Translations under genes and position numbers: made by a program | The notes under the pieces: model-generated | Databases searched by the model: none | Seen by the model: only the letters and a program-made list of their open reading frames with translations | Told to the model about the DNA's origin: nothing | Shown: piece by piece, positions 40,653 through 47,966 of the stretch | Numbering within the stretch: the stretch's first letter is position 1 | Layout: each line of letters begins with the position of its first letter | Source of the DNA: JASFBA01 sp036172265 | GTDB taxonomy: Bacteria; Chloroflexota; Chloroflexia; DTKN01 | DNA length: 47,966 bases | NCBI GenBank assembly: GCA_036172265.1 | Contig: JASFBA010000067.1 | Location: 1 to 47,966 of the forward strand | Direction: 5' to 3'

Positions 40653-43600
40653 CTAACGCATCGGCAAAAGGGCGAAGTCGTCCGGTCCCAGGAGGTCCAG
40701 ATTTGTCTCCTGCGAGGGGGTGTAGCGGGCCAGCATTTCCTCCTGGGTAGGGGATTGGTCGGCCGGCCAGGCCACGTCTATGATGCGGGTGTGGTTGGTA
40801 TCGGCCGGGCCGCCGCCGAAGCGCCACTGCGCTGCCTGGGGCTCCACATCGCGTACCCGCCAGACACCGCTCGAGGGATACCCCTCCTGCCCCAGCACGA
40901 CCGCCAGATACCGCCATTTCTCCGGGGTATCTCCTAGGACGGCCTTGGGCACCCGGATCGTTACCTTGCGCTGCACCGGATCGGCGATGATGTCGAAGGA
41001 GGCATCCACCTGGACGGGTTTCCCGTCAGGGCCGGCCTGGAAGAGGGCCGGGTACCAGCCCTCGGCCCAGATCGCATATTCCCAGCCGTCGCCCTCGGCC
41101 AGGGCGGCGTTGCGTCCGGGCAGGAGCAATCGGGCCCCTCCACCGCCGGGTCCATCCTGGTCAATGTAGATGTCAAAGGTCTGCACCGAAAGGCCGTTGG
41201 GCGAGTTCCAGACGTTTTCCACCGGACCGCGCATGAAGAAGCGGAAGACGATGTTTTCCTCGTCATAGCCCACGGTAAAGGTCAGGAGGTCGAAGCAGCC
41301 GGCCTTGAAGACGCCGTCCAGAGGGTAGGTATAGGAACCGGGGCCGTGGTCGTCGCCCGCGGGGTCCACAACGGCGAGGACGGTGGTCGTCTTCCCCAGG
41401 TCGGGGATGACGATACGGGCTACGCCGGTGGTCGGGAGGATCTGGGTGTCGGTGTGGGCGATGGAAACGACGGCTCGGAGGTGAATGACATCGCCGGCAT
41501 CGAACCGGCCCAGGCGGGCAAAGGGGAGGGCCAGTTCGAGGGTATGGGAGGTATGGGCCGTTGTGGTGATCGGCTGAGGTTCGCCCCACTCGTTCTTGCC
41601 CAGGGCTGGGGAAAGGGCGACGTGCACCTGCTCCTCTTCATCGGCCCAGATAAGGAGGGCGTAGGCGGCCCCGAAGCCGAGGACGGTACGCGGTTCCTGA
41701 GAGGCGCCGTAGAGGGAAAAGGAGTTGACCTCGGGGGCACCGGGGACGGAGAGGTAGAGGCTCACCAGCGCAGCCTTCATGGCCGTCCATTCCTGGGAGG
41801 CCTCCAGGCGCAGGTAAAGGTAGTCGGCGTCCAGGCCGTAGTAGAGGCCCAGGAGGTCGGAGCCGGCTGGGGCCTCATAAAACCCGGCGGCATCCCATTC
41901 TCCGGGCGGGGCCAGGCCGTCGATCACCGGCGTCAAGAGGCCCGTCAGCGGGATGCTGGGCGGGGCCGGCCGTTCGGCAATGATGGGGACATAAAGGAAA
42001 TCGGGGACGGTCTCCCCCAGTACCTCGTAGACGCGCCGGAGCGTGTTGCGGAACTGCCGGTCGAAGGAGGCGTCGTCCCCCGAATCTTGGTCGGCCCCGT
42101 ACCACCAGAACCAGTCGGAGCCCTCGGCGGCGTAGACGAGGTCCAGGGCCTGGGCGAGGGCGGCCGGGTCGGCCGTTTTCTTGCCGGAGACGTATTCCTG
42201 CACCATATCCCGTGCGGCCTTCAGGTATTCCCAGGCCCGGTTCTCCTCCTCTTCACCGATCCAGGTGGCAAAGTCGTGGCTGATCCAGGAGCCGGCCCAG
42301 AGGTTTTCCAGGGTGGGCTGGTCGGGGAAGCGGGAAAGGTACTCCGAGGGGGTCACCGTGACCAGTTCAGGATCCTCGGAGAGGAGGCGGTAAAGGGTGT
42401 GGAGGAATTCCTTGCCGTCGTTGTCATAGTATTCCCAGGCATTTTCGCCGTCCAGGATAACGCTGACCAGGTGCGGCCCCGGTGCACCTTCTTCTTCCAA
42501 GCGGTCCTTGATGGCGTGCAGCCGCCGGATAAAATCCTGGGCGGCGAGTTCGCCCTTGCTGCCGGAGTAGGTGAAACTGACCTTATCGGAGAGGAGGTGG
42601 TCGCGGAAGACGATGGCCACGGGCGGGTTACGTCCATCGCTCACATAGTAGGGGCGATAGAGGATGTCGGCCTCCTGGACGGTCTCCTGGGCATTTCGGG
42701 TGAAGCCGGGGAGGCCCAGGGAGTAGGCCAGCACCTCCTCATCGGAGGCCATCCATTTCAGGCCGGCCTGGGAAACCATTGTAACGATCTGCTGGGCCAC
42801 CGCGCCCTCGGCCGGCCACATCCCCCGGGGAGGTTGCCCCAGGTGCTCCTGGTACAGTTGTACCCCCCTCTGCACCTGGGCGATGGCATCCCGACCATAG
42901 ACAAAGGCCTGCCGCGGGAGGTCCAGGTTCGGACGGGCCACCTTGGCCAGGGAGGTGTCCACAAGGAGGGGCAGGATGGGATGGGCGTAGGGGGTCATGG
43001 TAACCTCGATCTGACCGGTCTCTTGCAGGCGGCGGTGAACGGGCACGACCTCTCGTACCAGGCGCAGGTGCTCGTTCAGGACGACGGCCTTATCCTCCTC
43101 GCTGTAGGAACGCCCCTTTTGTACCAGGGAAAGGAGCGGTTCCTGGGCCAGCCAGTCGGGATCGGTCCAGGCCAGGTTGAAAAGGACCTGCAGGTCGCGC
43201 AAATCCTGGGCCGTCCAGCGGGCCGCCGTGGCCTCCAACCCGGCTTCGGAGAAATCCTCGCCGCGCATCTGGAGGAGTTCCTGGTAACGGGGGAATCGGG
43301 CGATCACCTTACGATTGGTGTCAAAGAAGCGCTGCAACAGGAAAACTTTTTGCTCCATAGACAATTTCTCGGCCGGCACCTCGGTCAGAGCCCAGTAGAG
43401 GTCTTTGGCCCCAGCGGCGATGTCGTCCAGTTGGCGCAGGAGGCTGGGGGTGAGGTTGAAGGTGACGTGGACTTTGGGGTACTGTTCCACCGTCGTGGCC
43501 ATATCCACATAGTCTTTGGCTGCATGCACGCGCACCCATGGCTTGGCGTAGAGGCCGGTGGCCGGGTCCTTGTAATAGAGCGGCTGGTGCTGGTGCCAGA

Positions 43601-43748
43601 TCAAGGCGACGTAGAGGACCCCTTCGGCCGGGGGTCGGGTAGAAGTAGGTAGGGGCGAGGCTGGAGGAACGGCGGTCGGGCTGGGAACTGGGCCGCAGCC
43701 GGCCAGGAGGATCAGGATCAGGGGAAATAGCAGGAGTTTCCGCACCAT
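40653..43748 (-). CDS. GH57 glycoside hydrolase lipoprotein with glucodextranase-like C-terminus
   Basis: A 1031-aa secreted lipoprotein. The signal peptide ends in the lipobox LLAGC (Cys18), followed by a Pro/Ser/Thr linker. The GH57 domain starts at ~45 with LIWHQHQPLYYKD. It has GMWPAEGAVAQQ, with probable nucleophile Glu314, GLKWMASDEEVLAYS, and the acid/base block SVILDGENAWEYYDNDG (Asp433). GH57 enzymes are retaining amylase/pullulanase/branching-type enzymes. The C-terminal ~380 residues have two beta-rich modules: VIDGLAPPGEWDAAG..., and a DOMON-like domain as in glucodextranase (DPAGDDHGPGSYTYPLDGVF, QTFDIYIDQDGPG). This is the architecture of cell-anchored amylopullulanases in thermophilic bacteria. 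AGGAGGAG precedes ATG 43748. It is flanked by cell-wall and foldase genes. The substrate is probably an alpha-glucan. Confidence 0.88.
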   Translation of the reverse strand: MVRKLLLFPLILILLAGCGPVPSPTAVPPASPLPTSTRPPAEGVLYVALIWHQHQPLYYKDPATGLYAKPWVRVHAAKDYVDMATTVEQYPKVHVTFNLTPSLLRQLDDIAAGAKDLYWALTEVPAEKLSMEQKVFLLQRFFDTNRKVIARFPRYQELLQMRGEDFSEAGLEATAARWTAQDLRDLQVLFNLAWTDPDWLAQEPLLSLVQKGRSYSEEDKAVVLNEHLRLVREVVPVHRRLQETGQIEVTMTPYAHPILPLLVDTSLAKVARPNLDLPRQAFVYGRDAIAQVQRGVQLYQEHLGQPPRGMWPAEGAVAQQIVTMVSQAGLKWMASDEEVLAYSLGLPGFTRNAQETVQEADILYRPYYVSDGRNPPVAIVFRDHLLSDKVSFTYSGSKGELAAQDFIRRLHAIKDRLEEEGAPGPHLVSVILDGENAWEYYDNDGKEFLHTLYRLLSEDPELVTVTPSEYLSRFPDQPTLENLWAGSWISHDFATWIGEEEENRAWEYLKAARDMVQEYVSGKKTADPAALAQALDLVYAAEGSDWFWWYGADQDSGDDASFDRQFRNTLRRVYEVLGETVPDFLYVPIIAERPAPPSIPLTGLLTPVIDGLAPPGEWDAAGFYEAPAGSDLLGLYYGLDADYLYLRLEASQEWTAMKAALVSLYLSVPGAPEVNSFSLYGASQEPRTVLGFGAAYALLIWADEEEQVHVALSPALGKNEWGEPQPITTTAHTSHTLELALPFARLGRFDAGDVIHLRAVVSIAHTDTQILPTTGVARIVIPDLGKTTTVLAVVDPAGDDHGPGSYTYPLDGVFKAGCFDLLTFTVGYDEENIVFRFFMRGPVENVWNSPNGLSVQTFDIYIDQDGPGGGGARLLLPGRNAALAEGDGWEYAIWAEGWYPALFQAGPDGKPVQVDASFDIIADPVQRKVTIRVPKAVLGDTPEKWRYLAVVLGQEGYPSSGVWRVRDVEPQAAQWRFGGGPADTNHTRIIDVAWPADQSPTQEEMLARYTPSQETNLDLLGPDDFALLPMR

Positions 43749-43946
43749 TTTCTCCTCCTCAACATAAATTTATTTCAAGTTTAGGGATGGTTCGCCATCG
43801 GTTAACACTCTCCGCCGCGGAGGCGGAGCGCCGAGAAATGAAATCTCTGCGTCCTCCGCGTCTCTGCGGTGATAGAGTGTGGGAGATTTTTCGACCCCCA
43901 GACAGTTGTAAACCAATTTCCCCAGAAAATTGAACTATCCCCAAAT
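43749..43946. other. Intergenic region with a short internally repeated motif
   Basis: The 198-nt gap upstream of the GH57 gene contains a CTCTGCGTCCTCCGCGTC run followed by TCTGCGGTG (43844-43872), three near-copies of a 9-mer, a dispersed motif often seen in large bacterial genomes. Next to it lies a GC palindrome CTCCGCC-GC-GGAGGCGGAG (~43809-43828). No clear promoter is seen; AT-rich sequence at 43757-43785 could hold one for the GH57 gene. Confidence 0.4.
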
Positions 43947-46112
43947 TTACCGGGGCGTGGGCAGCGGGGCGAAGATAGACTCCGGCGTAGGTGTCGGTGG
44001 GATAGGCGTCGGCGGCACAGGCGTCGGCGTGGGCGGCGGGTAGCGTTCGACTACGGCCTTTTTCATAAGCCCTCGCAGCCACTCGTCAAAGGCCTGCTGA
44101 GCCCGCTGGTTCAGCACCTGCTCGTCTATGGGGTGGTTCATATCGTGTTCGTGGACCCAGATCAGGTGGTAACTGCCCAGGCTGCCCGGAAAGACCTCGC
44201 TGAACTGGTGCGGTTCCAGGGAAAAGGCCTGTTCCTCGATCTCGGGATAGGCATCCCGGTTGAACCAGCCCAGGTCGCCCCCCTTGTCCTTGCTGGCCGT
44301 GTCGTCCGAGTACTTGAGCGCCATTCCATAGAAGCGCTTTCCCCGCTCTTCCTCACCCTCGGCCTGCATAATGTAGGCGTAGATATCCTGGGCCAGCCTC
44401 TCGGCCGACTTGACGAGGATATACCGCAGGTGAAGTTCGGCCGGCCGGCGCTCGACCAGTTGCAGGATGTGAAAGTTGCCCTCTTCGTCCTGGGTCATCG
44501 TAATCGGGTTCGTGGTGGTCAGAGCGAAGGCCGCGTCTTCCACTATGGTGGGAAGTCCGCTCTTCCCCCTGGTCACCCAGCCCAGGTCGCCGGCCAGTTG
44601 CACCGTCTCCTGGTCGGTGGAATGGTCTACCACCGCCTGAGCAAAGTCCTTGGCCCGCGAGCGGAGAAGGTTCAGCACCTCTTCCGCCTTCGCCCGACCG
44701 CTGCGGATGAGGATGTGGCGCAGATGGAGTTGGTCATCCTTACGCTCGACCAGTTGCAGGATGTGGAAATCGCCCGCCTCATCCCGGGTCAGGGTGAGGG
44801 GGTTGGTCGTGGTCAGGGCCAGGGCCGCGGCCTCGACCGTGGGGGAGATTTGGCCCTCCCCCGGCGTTATCCATCCCCAGTCGCCGCCCCGGGGGGCGGT
44901 GTCCGGGTCTTCGGAACGTTGCCGGGCCACCTGCTCAAAGGTCTCCGGGGTGAGCGTCTTCAGCAACTTTTCGGCCTCCGGCCGGCGGTCCACCGGGAGG
45001 ACGATGTGGCGCAGGTGGACCTCTTCGCCCCGGCGTTCGACCAGTTGCAGGATGCGGAAGTTTTCCCCATCCTGGGTCAGGGTGAAGGGAGCGGTGGAGG
45101 AGAGGGCGAAGGCGGCCGCCTCCACCTGGGGCGGAAGGCGGCCGTCGCCCCGGCGGAACCAGCCGATATCGCCGGCCCGGTCGCGGGTGGCGGTGTCATC
45201 CGAGTACTGCACGGCCAGGGAAGCGAAGGGCTGGCCGCGCTTCAGGTCCTGAAAGACCTGGCGGGCCCGGCCGGAGCGGTCTTGGATCCAGATATGGGAG
45301 GCGTGGACCTGTTCCTCCGTCTGAGGCAGGCCGGCCTTCAGGTGCTCGATAACCTTCTGGCGGGTCAGGTTCACCCGGGCCTGGCGGCGTTCCATGGCGA
45401 TATAGTCGGCAACAGAAAAGCCCAGGTCGCCGACGGCGAGCCGTTGCCCCATGCTGCGGAGAAGGTCGTAGACGGTGCTCAGTTGTGCTTCCACCTGGCT
45501 GCTTCGCTCCAGGGGCGTCAACGTGGGCGGTGGGGTGGGGGTGGTAGCCGTCGTCGGGAGGGTGGGGCTGAGCGGGAGCGTCCCGGTGGGGGAAGGGGGT
45601 GGCTGATCGGGCACAAGCCAGGCGTCCACCTCCTCAGCCGTCGGCTCGATGCCCAGTTCTCGGGCCCCCTGGAGGAGCACCGTGTTCTGGACCATGTTCT
45701 GGATGGTAGTCTCGCTGAGGGGATCCCGGCGAACCTGGGTGAGCGAGATCAGCGCATTACGGATATCCTGCGAGAAGGTCTCCCGTTGTTGGTCGGTAAG
45801 CGTAATCCCCAGTTGCTGGTAGAGGTTGAGTTGCTGCTGGATCTGCCACCATTGGTTAACCAGTTCCATCCGGCGGGCCGCCCAGTAATCGCGGCGCAGG
45901 ATTGCCTCCCCGTTGACCCGAGCGATAACCTGGCTCGGATAGTTCATCTCGGCCACAATGCCGTAGACGAGCACGCCGATGGAGAGGAGGCCAACAGCAG
46001 CCAGGATGATCAGCAGGTTGCGCTGGATACGGCGCTCCCGTTGCCATCGGGAACGCTCCCTCTTGGTCATCCGGCGAGGCGGCTTGGCCAGCGTTGCCTT
46101 CTTCTTGCCCAT
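43947..46112 (-). CDS. Membrane-anchored foldase with four tandem parvulin domains
   Basis: A 721-aa peptidyl-prolyl isomerase of the SurA/PrsA group. A basic cytoplasmic N-terminus and one membrane helix (~33-55) are followed by a SurA-N-like helical region (~60-260) interrupted by a Pro/Thr-rich loop (~168-202). Four parvulin repeats follow: ~268-360, 364-457, 461-556 and 559-656. Each begins with the (L/A)(R/S)(H/Y)I block (ASHIWI, LRHIVL, LRHILI, LRYILV), contains a GD(L/I/W)GW turn, and ends FxILQLVER or the equivalent HLIWVHEHD. The C-terminus is a PTPTP-rich tail. PrsA has one such domain and SurA two, so four is exceptional. It likely folds secreted proteins outside the membrane, with the GH57 lipoprotein as a neighbour. 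It starts 26 nt after rpsR and may be co-transcribed. Confidence 0.88.
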   Translation of the reverse strand: MGKKKATLAKPPRRMTKRERSRWQRERRIQRNLLIILAAVGLLSIGVLVYGIVAEMNYPSQVIARVNGEAILRRDYWAARRMELVNQWWQIQQQLNLYQQLGITLTDQQRETFSQDIRNALISLTQVRRDPLSETTIQNMVQNTVLLQGARELGIEPTAEEVDAWLVPDQPPPSPTGTLPLSPTLPTTATTPTPPPTLTPLERSSQVEAQLSTVYDLLRSMGQRLAVGDLGFSVADYIAMERRQARVNLTRQKVIEHLKAGLPQTEEQVHASHIWIQDRSGRARQVFQDLKRGQPFASLAVQYSDDTATRDRAGDIGWFRRGDGRLPPQVEAAAFALSSTAPFTLTQDGENFRILQLVERRGEEVHLRHIVLPVDRRPEAEKLLKTLTPETFEQVARQRSEDPDTAPRGGDWGWITPGEGQISPTVEAAALALTTTNPLTLTRDEAGDFHILQLVERKDDQLHLRHILIRSGRAKAEEVLNLLRSRAKDFAQAVVDHSTDQETVQLAGDLGWVTRGKSGLPTIVEDAAFALTTTNPITMTQDEEGNFHILQLVERRPAELHLRYILVKSAERLAQDIYAYIMQAEGEEERGKRFYGMALKYSDDTASKDKGGDLGWFNRDAYPEIEEQAFSLEPHQFSEVFPGSLGSYHLIWVHEHDMNHPIDEQVLNQRAQQAFDEWLRGLMKKAVVERYPPPTPTPVPPTPIPPTPTPESIFAPLPTPR

Positions 46113-46138
46113 AGTGGTTCCTTTCCGTCGGACCGGCC

Positions 46139-46387
46139 TCAGCGAGCCGTATGTACTCGGACAAAGGGTAACAGGGCCATATGTCGGGCGCGCTTGATGG
46201 CCACGGCCAGCGCCCGCTGGTGTTTGGCACAGGTTCCGGTGCGTCGTCGGGGCAGAATCTTGGCCCGTTCGGAGATATAGCGCTGCAAGCGCTTGGCATC
46301 CTTGTAGTCAATTACCTCGACCCGGTCCACGCAGAAGGCACAGACCTTTGGCCGGCCGGCCGTCCTTCTTCCACGCTGTTCGGTCAT
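46139..46387 (-). CDS. rpsR: Ribosomal protein S18
   Basis: An 82-aa S18 with CAFCVDRVEVIDYKD, LQRYISERAKILPRRRTGT, CAKHQRALAVAIKRARHMAL and LLPFV. The CxxC plus a later Cys (C16, C19, CAKH) indicates the zinc-binding form. GGAGGAACG precedes ATG 46387. It follows ssb in the conserved rpsF-ssb-rpsR order. rplI, which often follows, is replaced by the foldase gene. S18 sits with S6 on the 30S platform. Confidence 0.96.
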   Translation of the reverse strand: MTEQRGRRTAGRPKVCAFCVDRVEVIDYKDAKRLQRYISERAKILPRRRTGTCAKHQRALAVAIKRARHMALLPFVRVHTAR

Positions 46388-46504
46388 CGTTCCTCCTATA
46401 ACGATTTCAGGTAGCCCATGGCCCGCTTACAGAGATCTTGACGGTTTTCTACTCCTTCGCCCGGTCAAATCCGGTACGAATTTGTGCGGGTACGTACTTG
46501 CCCT

Positions 46505-46531
46505 GTGGGCGGGTTGGGAACCCGTCCCTAC
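46505..46531. repeat. Palindrome touching the ssb stop codon
   Basis: GTGGGCGGGTTGGGAACCC then GTCCCTAC: arms GGGCGGGTT and AACCCGTCCC are complementary with one mismatch. The ssb TAG stop (complement of 46531-46533) abuts it. The left flank (~46458-46500, CGCCCGGTC...AATTTGTGCGGG) resembles the first half of the compound repeat at 14738. Confidence 0.7.
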
Positions 46532-46989
46532 TAGAAGGGCAACGGCTCCTCGGGGGGTTCCTCCCCGTACATCCCGATTTCATCGATAAAGGGGAGTTCC
46601 ACCTCCGCCCGGGCTGCTTCCGGCCTTTCCTCCACCCCTGGAACGGCGGCCGGCGGGCCAAGCAGGATAACGTCCTGAGCCACCACCTCGGTGATGGAAC
46701 GCCGCGACCCATCGGGAGTATCCCAGGTGCGGGTCTGCAGGCGACCCTCGACGTAGACCTGCCGTCCCTTGGTCAGATAGCGGGCGCAGATCTCGGCCAG
46801 TTGGGCCCAGGCGACGACGCGCACCCACTGGGTATCCTGCTGCTGTTCCCCGGTGGAGGGGTCTTTCCAGGTACGGCTCACGGCGATCCGGAAGGTGGTC
46901 ACTGCCCTGCCGTTGGGGGTATACCGCATTTCAGGGTCTGCCCCCAGATTTCCGATCAACATGACCTTGTTCAATCCCCGCACTGCCAT
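46531..46989 (-). CDS. ssb: Single-stranded DNA-binding protein
   Basis: A 152-aa SSB. The OB fold has NKVMLIGNLGADPEMRYTPN, TFRIAVSRTW, QWVRVVAWAQLAEICARYL and GRQVYVEGRLQTRTW, with SRRSITEVVAQDVILLG. A short linker leads to the acidic tip EEPPEEPLPF, a variant of the usual DDDIPF protein-interaction tail. GGGAGG precedes ATG 46989. It lies between rpsF and rpsR, the standard bacterial arrangement, with palindromic repeats in both gaps. Confidence 0.96.
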   Translation of the reverse strand: MAVRGLNKVMLIGNLGADPEMRYTPNGRAVTTFRIAVSRTWKDPSTGEQQQDTQWVRVVAWAQLAEICARYLTKGRQVYVEGRLQTRTWDTPDGSRRSITEVVAQDVILLGPPAAVPGVEERPEAARAEVELPFIDEIGMYGEEPPEEPLPF

Positions 46990-47008
46990 CTTTTCCTCCC
47001 TGGGGATT

Positions 47009-47041
47009 CTACCCCTGCGAGCAGGTTCGAGACCTGCCTAC
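47009..47041. repeat. Palindrome supplying the rpsF stop codon
   Basis: CTACCCCTGCGAGCAGGTTC then GAGACCTGCCTAC: inner arms GCAGGTTC/GAGACCTGC, with outer CTACCCC/CCTAC ends. The rpsF TAG stop (complement of 47038-47040) is part of it. Confidence 0.65.
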
Positions 47042-47331
47042 GGCCGGCGGGTCAGCAGGTAGCGGAGGATGCCGTCGCTGAGCTTGAGAACGCGCTCCAG
47101 TTCCGCCAGTTTTTCGGCCTCGGCCGAGAAGTGGGTGAGGACGTAGTGGCCTTCCTCAAAGCGCCCGATCGGATAGGCCAGGCGTCGCCGTCCCCAGGGC
47201 TCTGTCTGCACCACCTCTTCTACCTTGCCGCCCAACGTCTCGATCGTCTCGTTCACCCGGGCGACGAGGGCCGCCGTGCCCTCCTCGTCCTTCTCCGGGC
47301 TGATGATGTACATCAGTTCATAACCTCTCAT
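47038..47331 (-). CDS. rpsF: Ribosomal protein S6
   Basis: A 97-aa S6 from ATG 47331 (GAGAGGAG upstream). MRGYELMYIISPEKDEE is the typical start, and WGRRRLAYPIGRFEEGHYVL the RNA-binding core. Longer frames to 47379 include the leader hairpin and are not used. S6 binds S18 on the 30S platform. It is first in the rpsF-ssb-rpsR transcript, with its own promoter and a leader hairpin that may be bound by S6:S18. Confidence 0.96.
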   Translation of the reverse strand: MRGYELMYIISPEKDEEGTAALVARVNETIETLGGKVEEVVQTEPWGRRRLAYPIGRFEEGHYVLTHFSAEAEKLAELERVLKLSDGILRYLLTRRP

Positions 47332-47355
47332 ATGCGTTCTCCTCTCTACGGGTTT

Positions 47356-47390
47356 GCCCCTTCCCGTGCGGGGCGGCACGGAAAAGGAGC
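47356..47390 (-). promoter_or_regulatory. Leader hairpin upstream of rpsF (possible S6:S18 site)
   Basis: On the minus strand GCTCCTTTTCCGTGC (47390-47376), loop CGCCCC, GCACGGGAAGGGGC (47369-47356) pair almost throughout, with U-G pairs. It lies in the 5' leader between the promoter and rpsF. In many bacteria the S6:S18 complex represses its operon by binding a leader hairpin; this is a candidate by position. Confidence 0.45.
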
Positions 47391-47418
47391 AGAAAGGAAA
47401 CGAGTTCTTGATGGAAGA

Positions 47419-47447
47419 ATTATATCACCGATGGGGCAGAATGGCAA
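47419..47447 (-). promoter_or_regulatory. Promoter of rpsF-ssb-rpsR
   Basis: Minus strand: TTGCCA (47447-47442), 17-nt spacer, TATAAT (47424-47419). The -10 box overlaps the stop codon of the small ORF ending at 47420. Expected transcript start ~47412, leader ~80 nt. Confidence 0.8.
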
Positions 47448-47557
47448 ATAGGGTGGTCTCGGAGTATGTCCCAACCGGGCTCTAGCAGGTTTCGACCAGT
47501 AGGGGAAAACATCTTTACCAGGTTCAGCACTTCTTCAAACGTCATAACCTTTTCCAT
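47420..47557 (-). CDS. Small hypothetical protein (45 aa)
   Basis: ATG 47557 follows AGAGGTG, which overlaps the TGA stop of the TPR gene (47562-47560), so the pair looks translationally coupled. The peptide begins MEKVMTFEEVLNLVKMFSP and ends ICHSAPSVI. The opening recalls the N-terminal helix of some small antitoxin-like proteins (EEVLELVK-LSP), but the rest does not, and it stops early in the rpsF promoter. It may be a truncated gene. Function unknown. Confidence 0.4.
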   Translation of the reverse strand: MEKVMTFEEVLNLVKMFSPTGRNLLEPGWDILRDHPICHSAPSVI

Positions 47558-47559
47558 TT

Positions 47560-47966
47560 TCACCTCTGTTTCTCCAGCCACCCCTTCACCTCTTTGTACT
47601 TCGGCGAATCGGGGTGGAGTTTGGCCAGCGCCTCCCGCCACAGGGCGACGGCCTTCTTCTTCTGGCCCTGTTGCTCGTAGAGAAGGCCCATATTCGCCAA
47701 CATCTGGCCCTCGCCGTGGCGGTCGCCCAGGGCGCGCGCGATGCGCAGGCTTTCCTGGTACATCCCGATGGCCTCTTCCCAGCGGCCCTGCAACTGGTAG
47801 ACGTTACCCAGGCCCATCAGCGTCTGGCCCTCGCCGTGGCGGTCGCCCAGGGCGCGCGCGATGCGCAGGCTCTCCTCGTACATCCCGATGGCCTCTTCCC
47901 AGCGGCCCTGCATCCGGTAGACGTTGCCCAGGCCCAGCAGCGTCTGCCCCTCGCCGTGGCGGTCGC
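47560..47966 (-). CDS. Tetratricopeptide-repeat protein, 3' end (partial)
   Basis: The C-terminal ~135 residues of a TPR protein whose start lies beyond the right edge. It has at least three 40-residue repeats of the form GRWEEAIGMYEESLRIAR-ALGDRHGEGQTLMGLG, the NB-ARC/kinesin-light-chain-like TPR type, then a diverged last unit (LYEQQGQKKKAVALWREAL) and the tail KEVKGWLEKQR. At the DNA level the units are almost identical over 120 bp (for example around 47700-47819 versus 47820-47939), which points to recent tandem duplication. These repeats are protein-binding scaffolds; the N-terminal effector domain, if any, is not visible. Confidence 0.85.
   Translation of the reverse strand, partial: DRHGEGQTLLGLGNVYRMQGRWEEAIGMYEESLRIARALGDRHGEGQTLMGLGNVYQLQGRWEEAIGMYQESLRIARALGDRHGEGQMLANMGLLYEQQGQKKKAVALWREALAKLHPDSPKYKEVKGWLEKQR

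Noticed and set aside
41346..43652. 768-aa open frame antisense to the GH57 gene
   Set aside because: Shadow frame; the minus strand encodes all GH57 motifs and a lipobox.
43869..46280. 803-aa open frame antisense to the foldase
   Set aside because: Shadow frame with repeated GDVQ/VAQ-type noise that simply mirrors the parvulin repeats.

Overview
The window is GC-rich bacterial DNA, densely coded on both strands, with strong AGGAGG-type ribosome binding sites and sigma70-like promoters. The gene set suggests a Chloroflexota bacterium, probably Anaerolineae-like and possibly thermophilic. The clues are an SCP2 / iron alcohol dehydrogenase / aldehyde ferredoxin oxidoreductase cluster, a type 2 IleRS under a T-box, GerW-like proteins, a paired radical-SAM lipoyl-synthase-like system, and many short GGGGCG-type palindromes. 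This assignment is inference; no rRNA gene is present to test it.

Layout. 1-2581: three adjacent broken genes (SCP2 tail, Fe-alcohol dehydrogenase with an amber codon, aldehyde ferredoxin oxidoreductase with its centre deleted), which look like a decaying aldehyde/alcohol module. 2573-8120 (minus): a nucleotide-sugar-transferase-like protein, a GT39/ArnT-like membrane glycosyltransferase, two GerW-like proteins and a triple-DinB protein. 8242-14352 (plus): mfd, an orphan membrane-anchored solute-binding protein and murJ. 14436-19429 (plus): T-box leader, ileS, a tandem palindrome array, infC (probable AUC start) and rplT without rpmI. 19456-19746: a degenerate REP-associated (RAYT-type) transposase. 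19750-21210 (minus): rtcB. 21454-26466 (plus): a 2Fe-2S/ASKHA RACo-like protein, a WecG/TagA glycosyltransferase and an MrfA-type helicase. 26484-27036: five tRNA genes with a consensus promoter and a terminator. 27151-32215 (minus): lon, two radical SAM proteins and xdhC in one tight operon. 32359-39008 (plus): uvrC, a hybrid histidine kinase with two receiver domains, an unknown protein and a DUF92 membrane protein. 39050-47331 (minus): FtsW/RodA, a GH57 lipoprotein, a foldase with four parvulin domains, and the rpsR-ssb-rpsF group (transcribed rpsF first). The right edge holds a 45-codon ORF and the end of a TPR gene.

How the parts fit. Most genes are housekeeping: translation (ileS, infC, rplT, rpsF, rpsR, tRNAs), repair (mfd, uvrC, mrfA-like, ssb), envelope building (murJ, ftsW/rodA, glycosyltransferases) and protein quality control (lon, the four-parvulin foldase). 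The unusual layer is a population of short palindromes. Several sit exactly at gene ends and supply or abut TAG stop codons (wecG-like, xdhC, ssb, rpsF, a radical SAM gene, the histidine kinase). One lies inside mfd, four are in tandem before infC, and one stands beside the RAYT remnant. Together with an imperfect ~80-bp repeat upstream of gerW and ileS, this is the most distinctive feature of the window.
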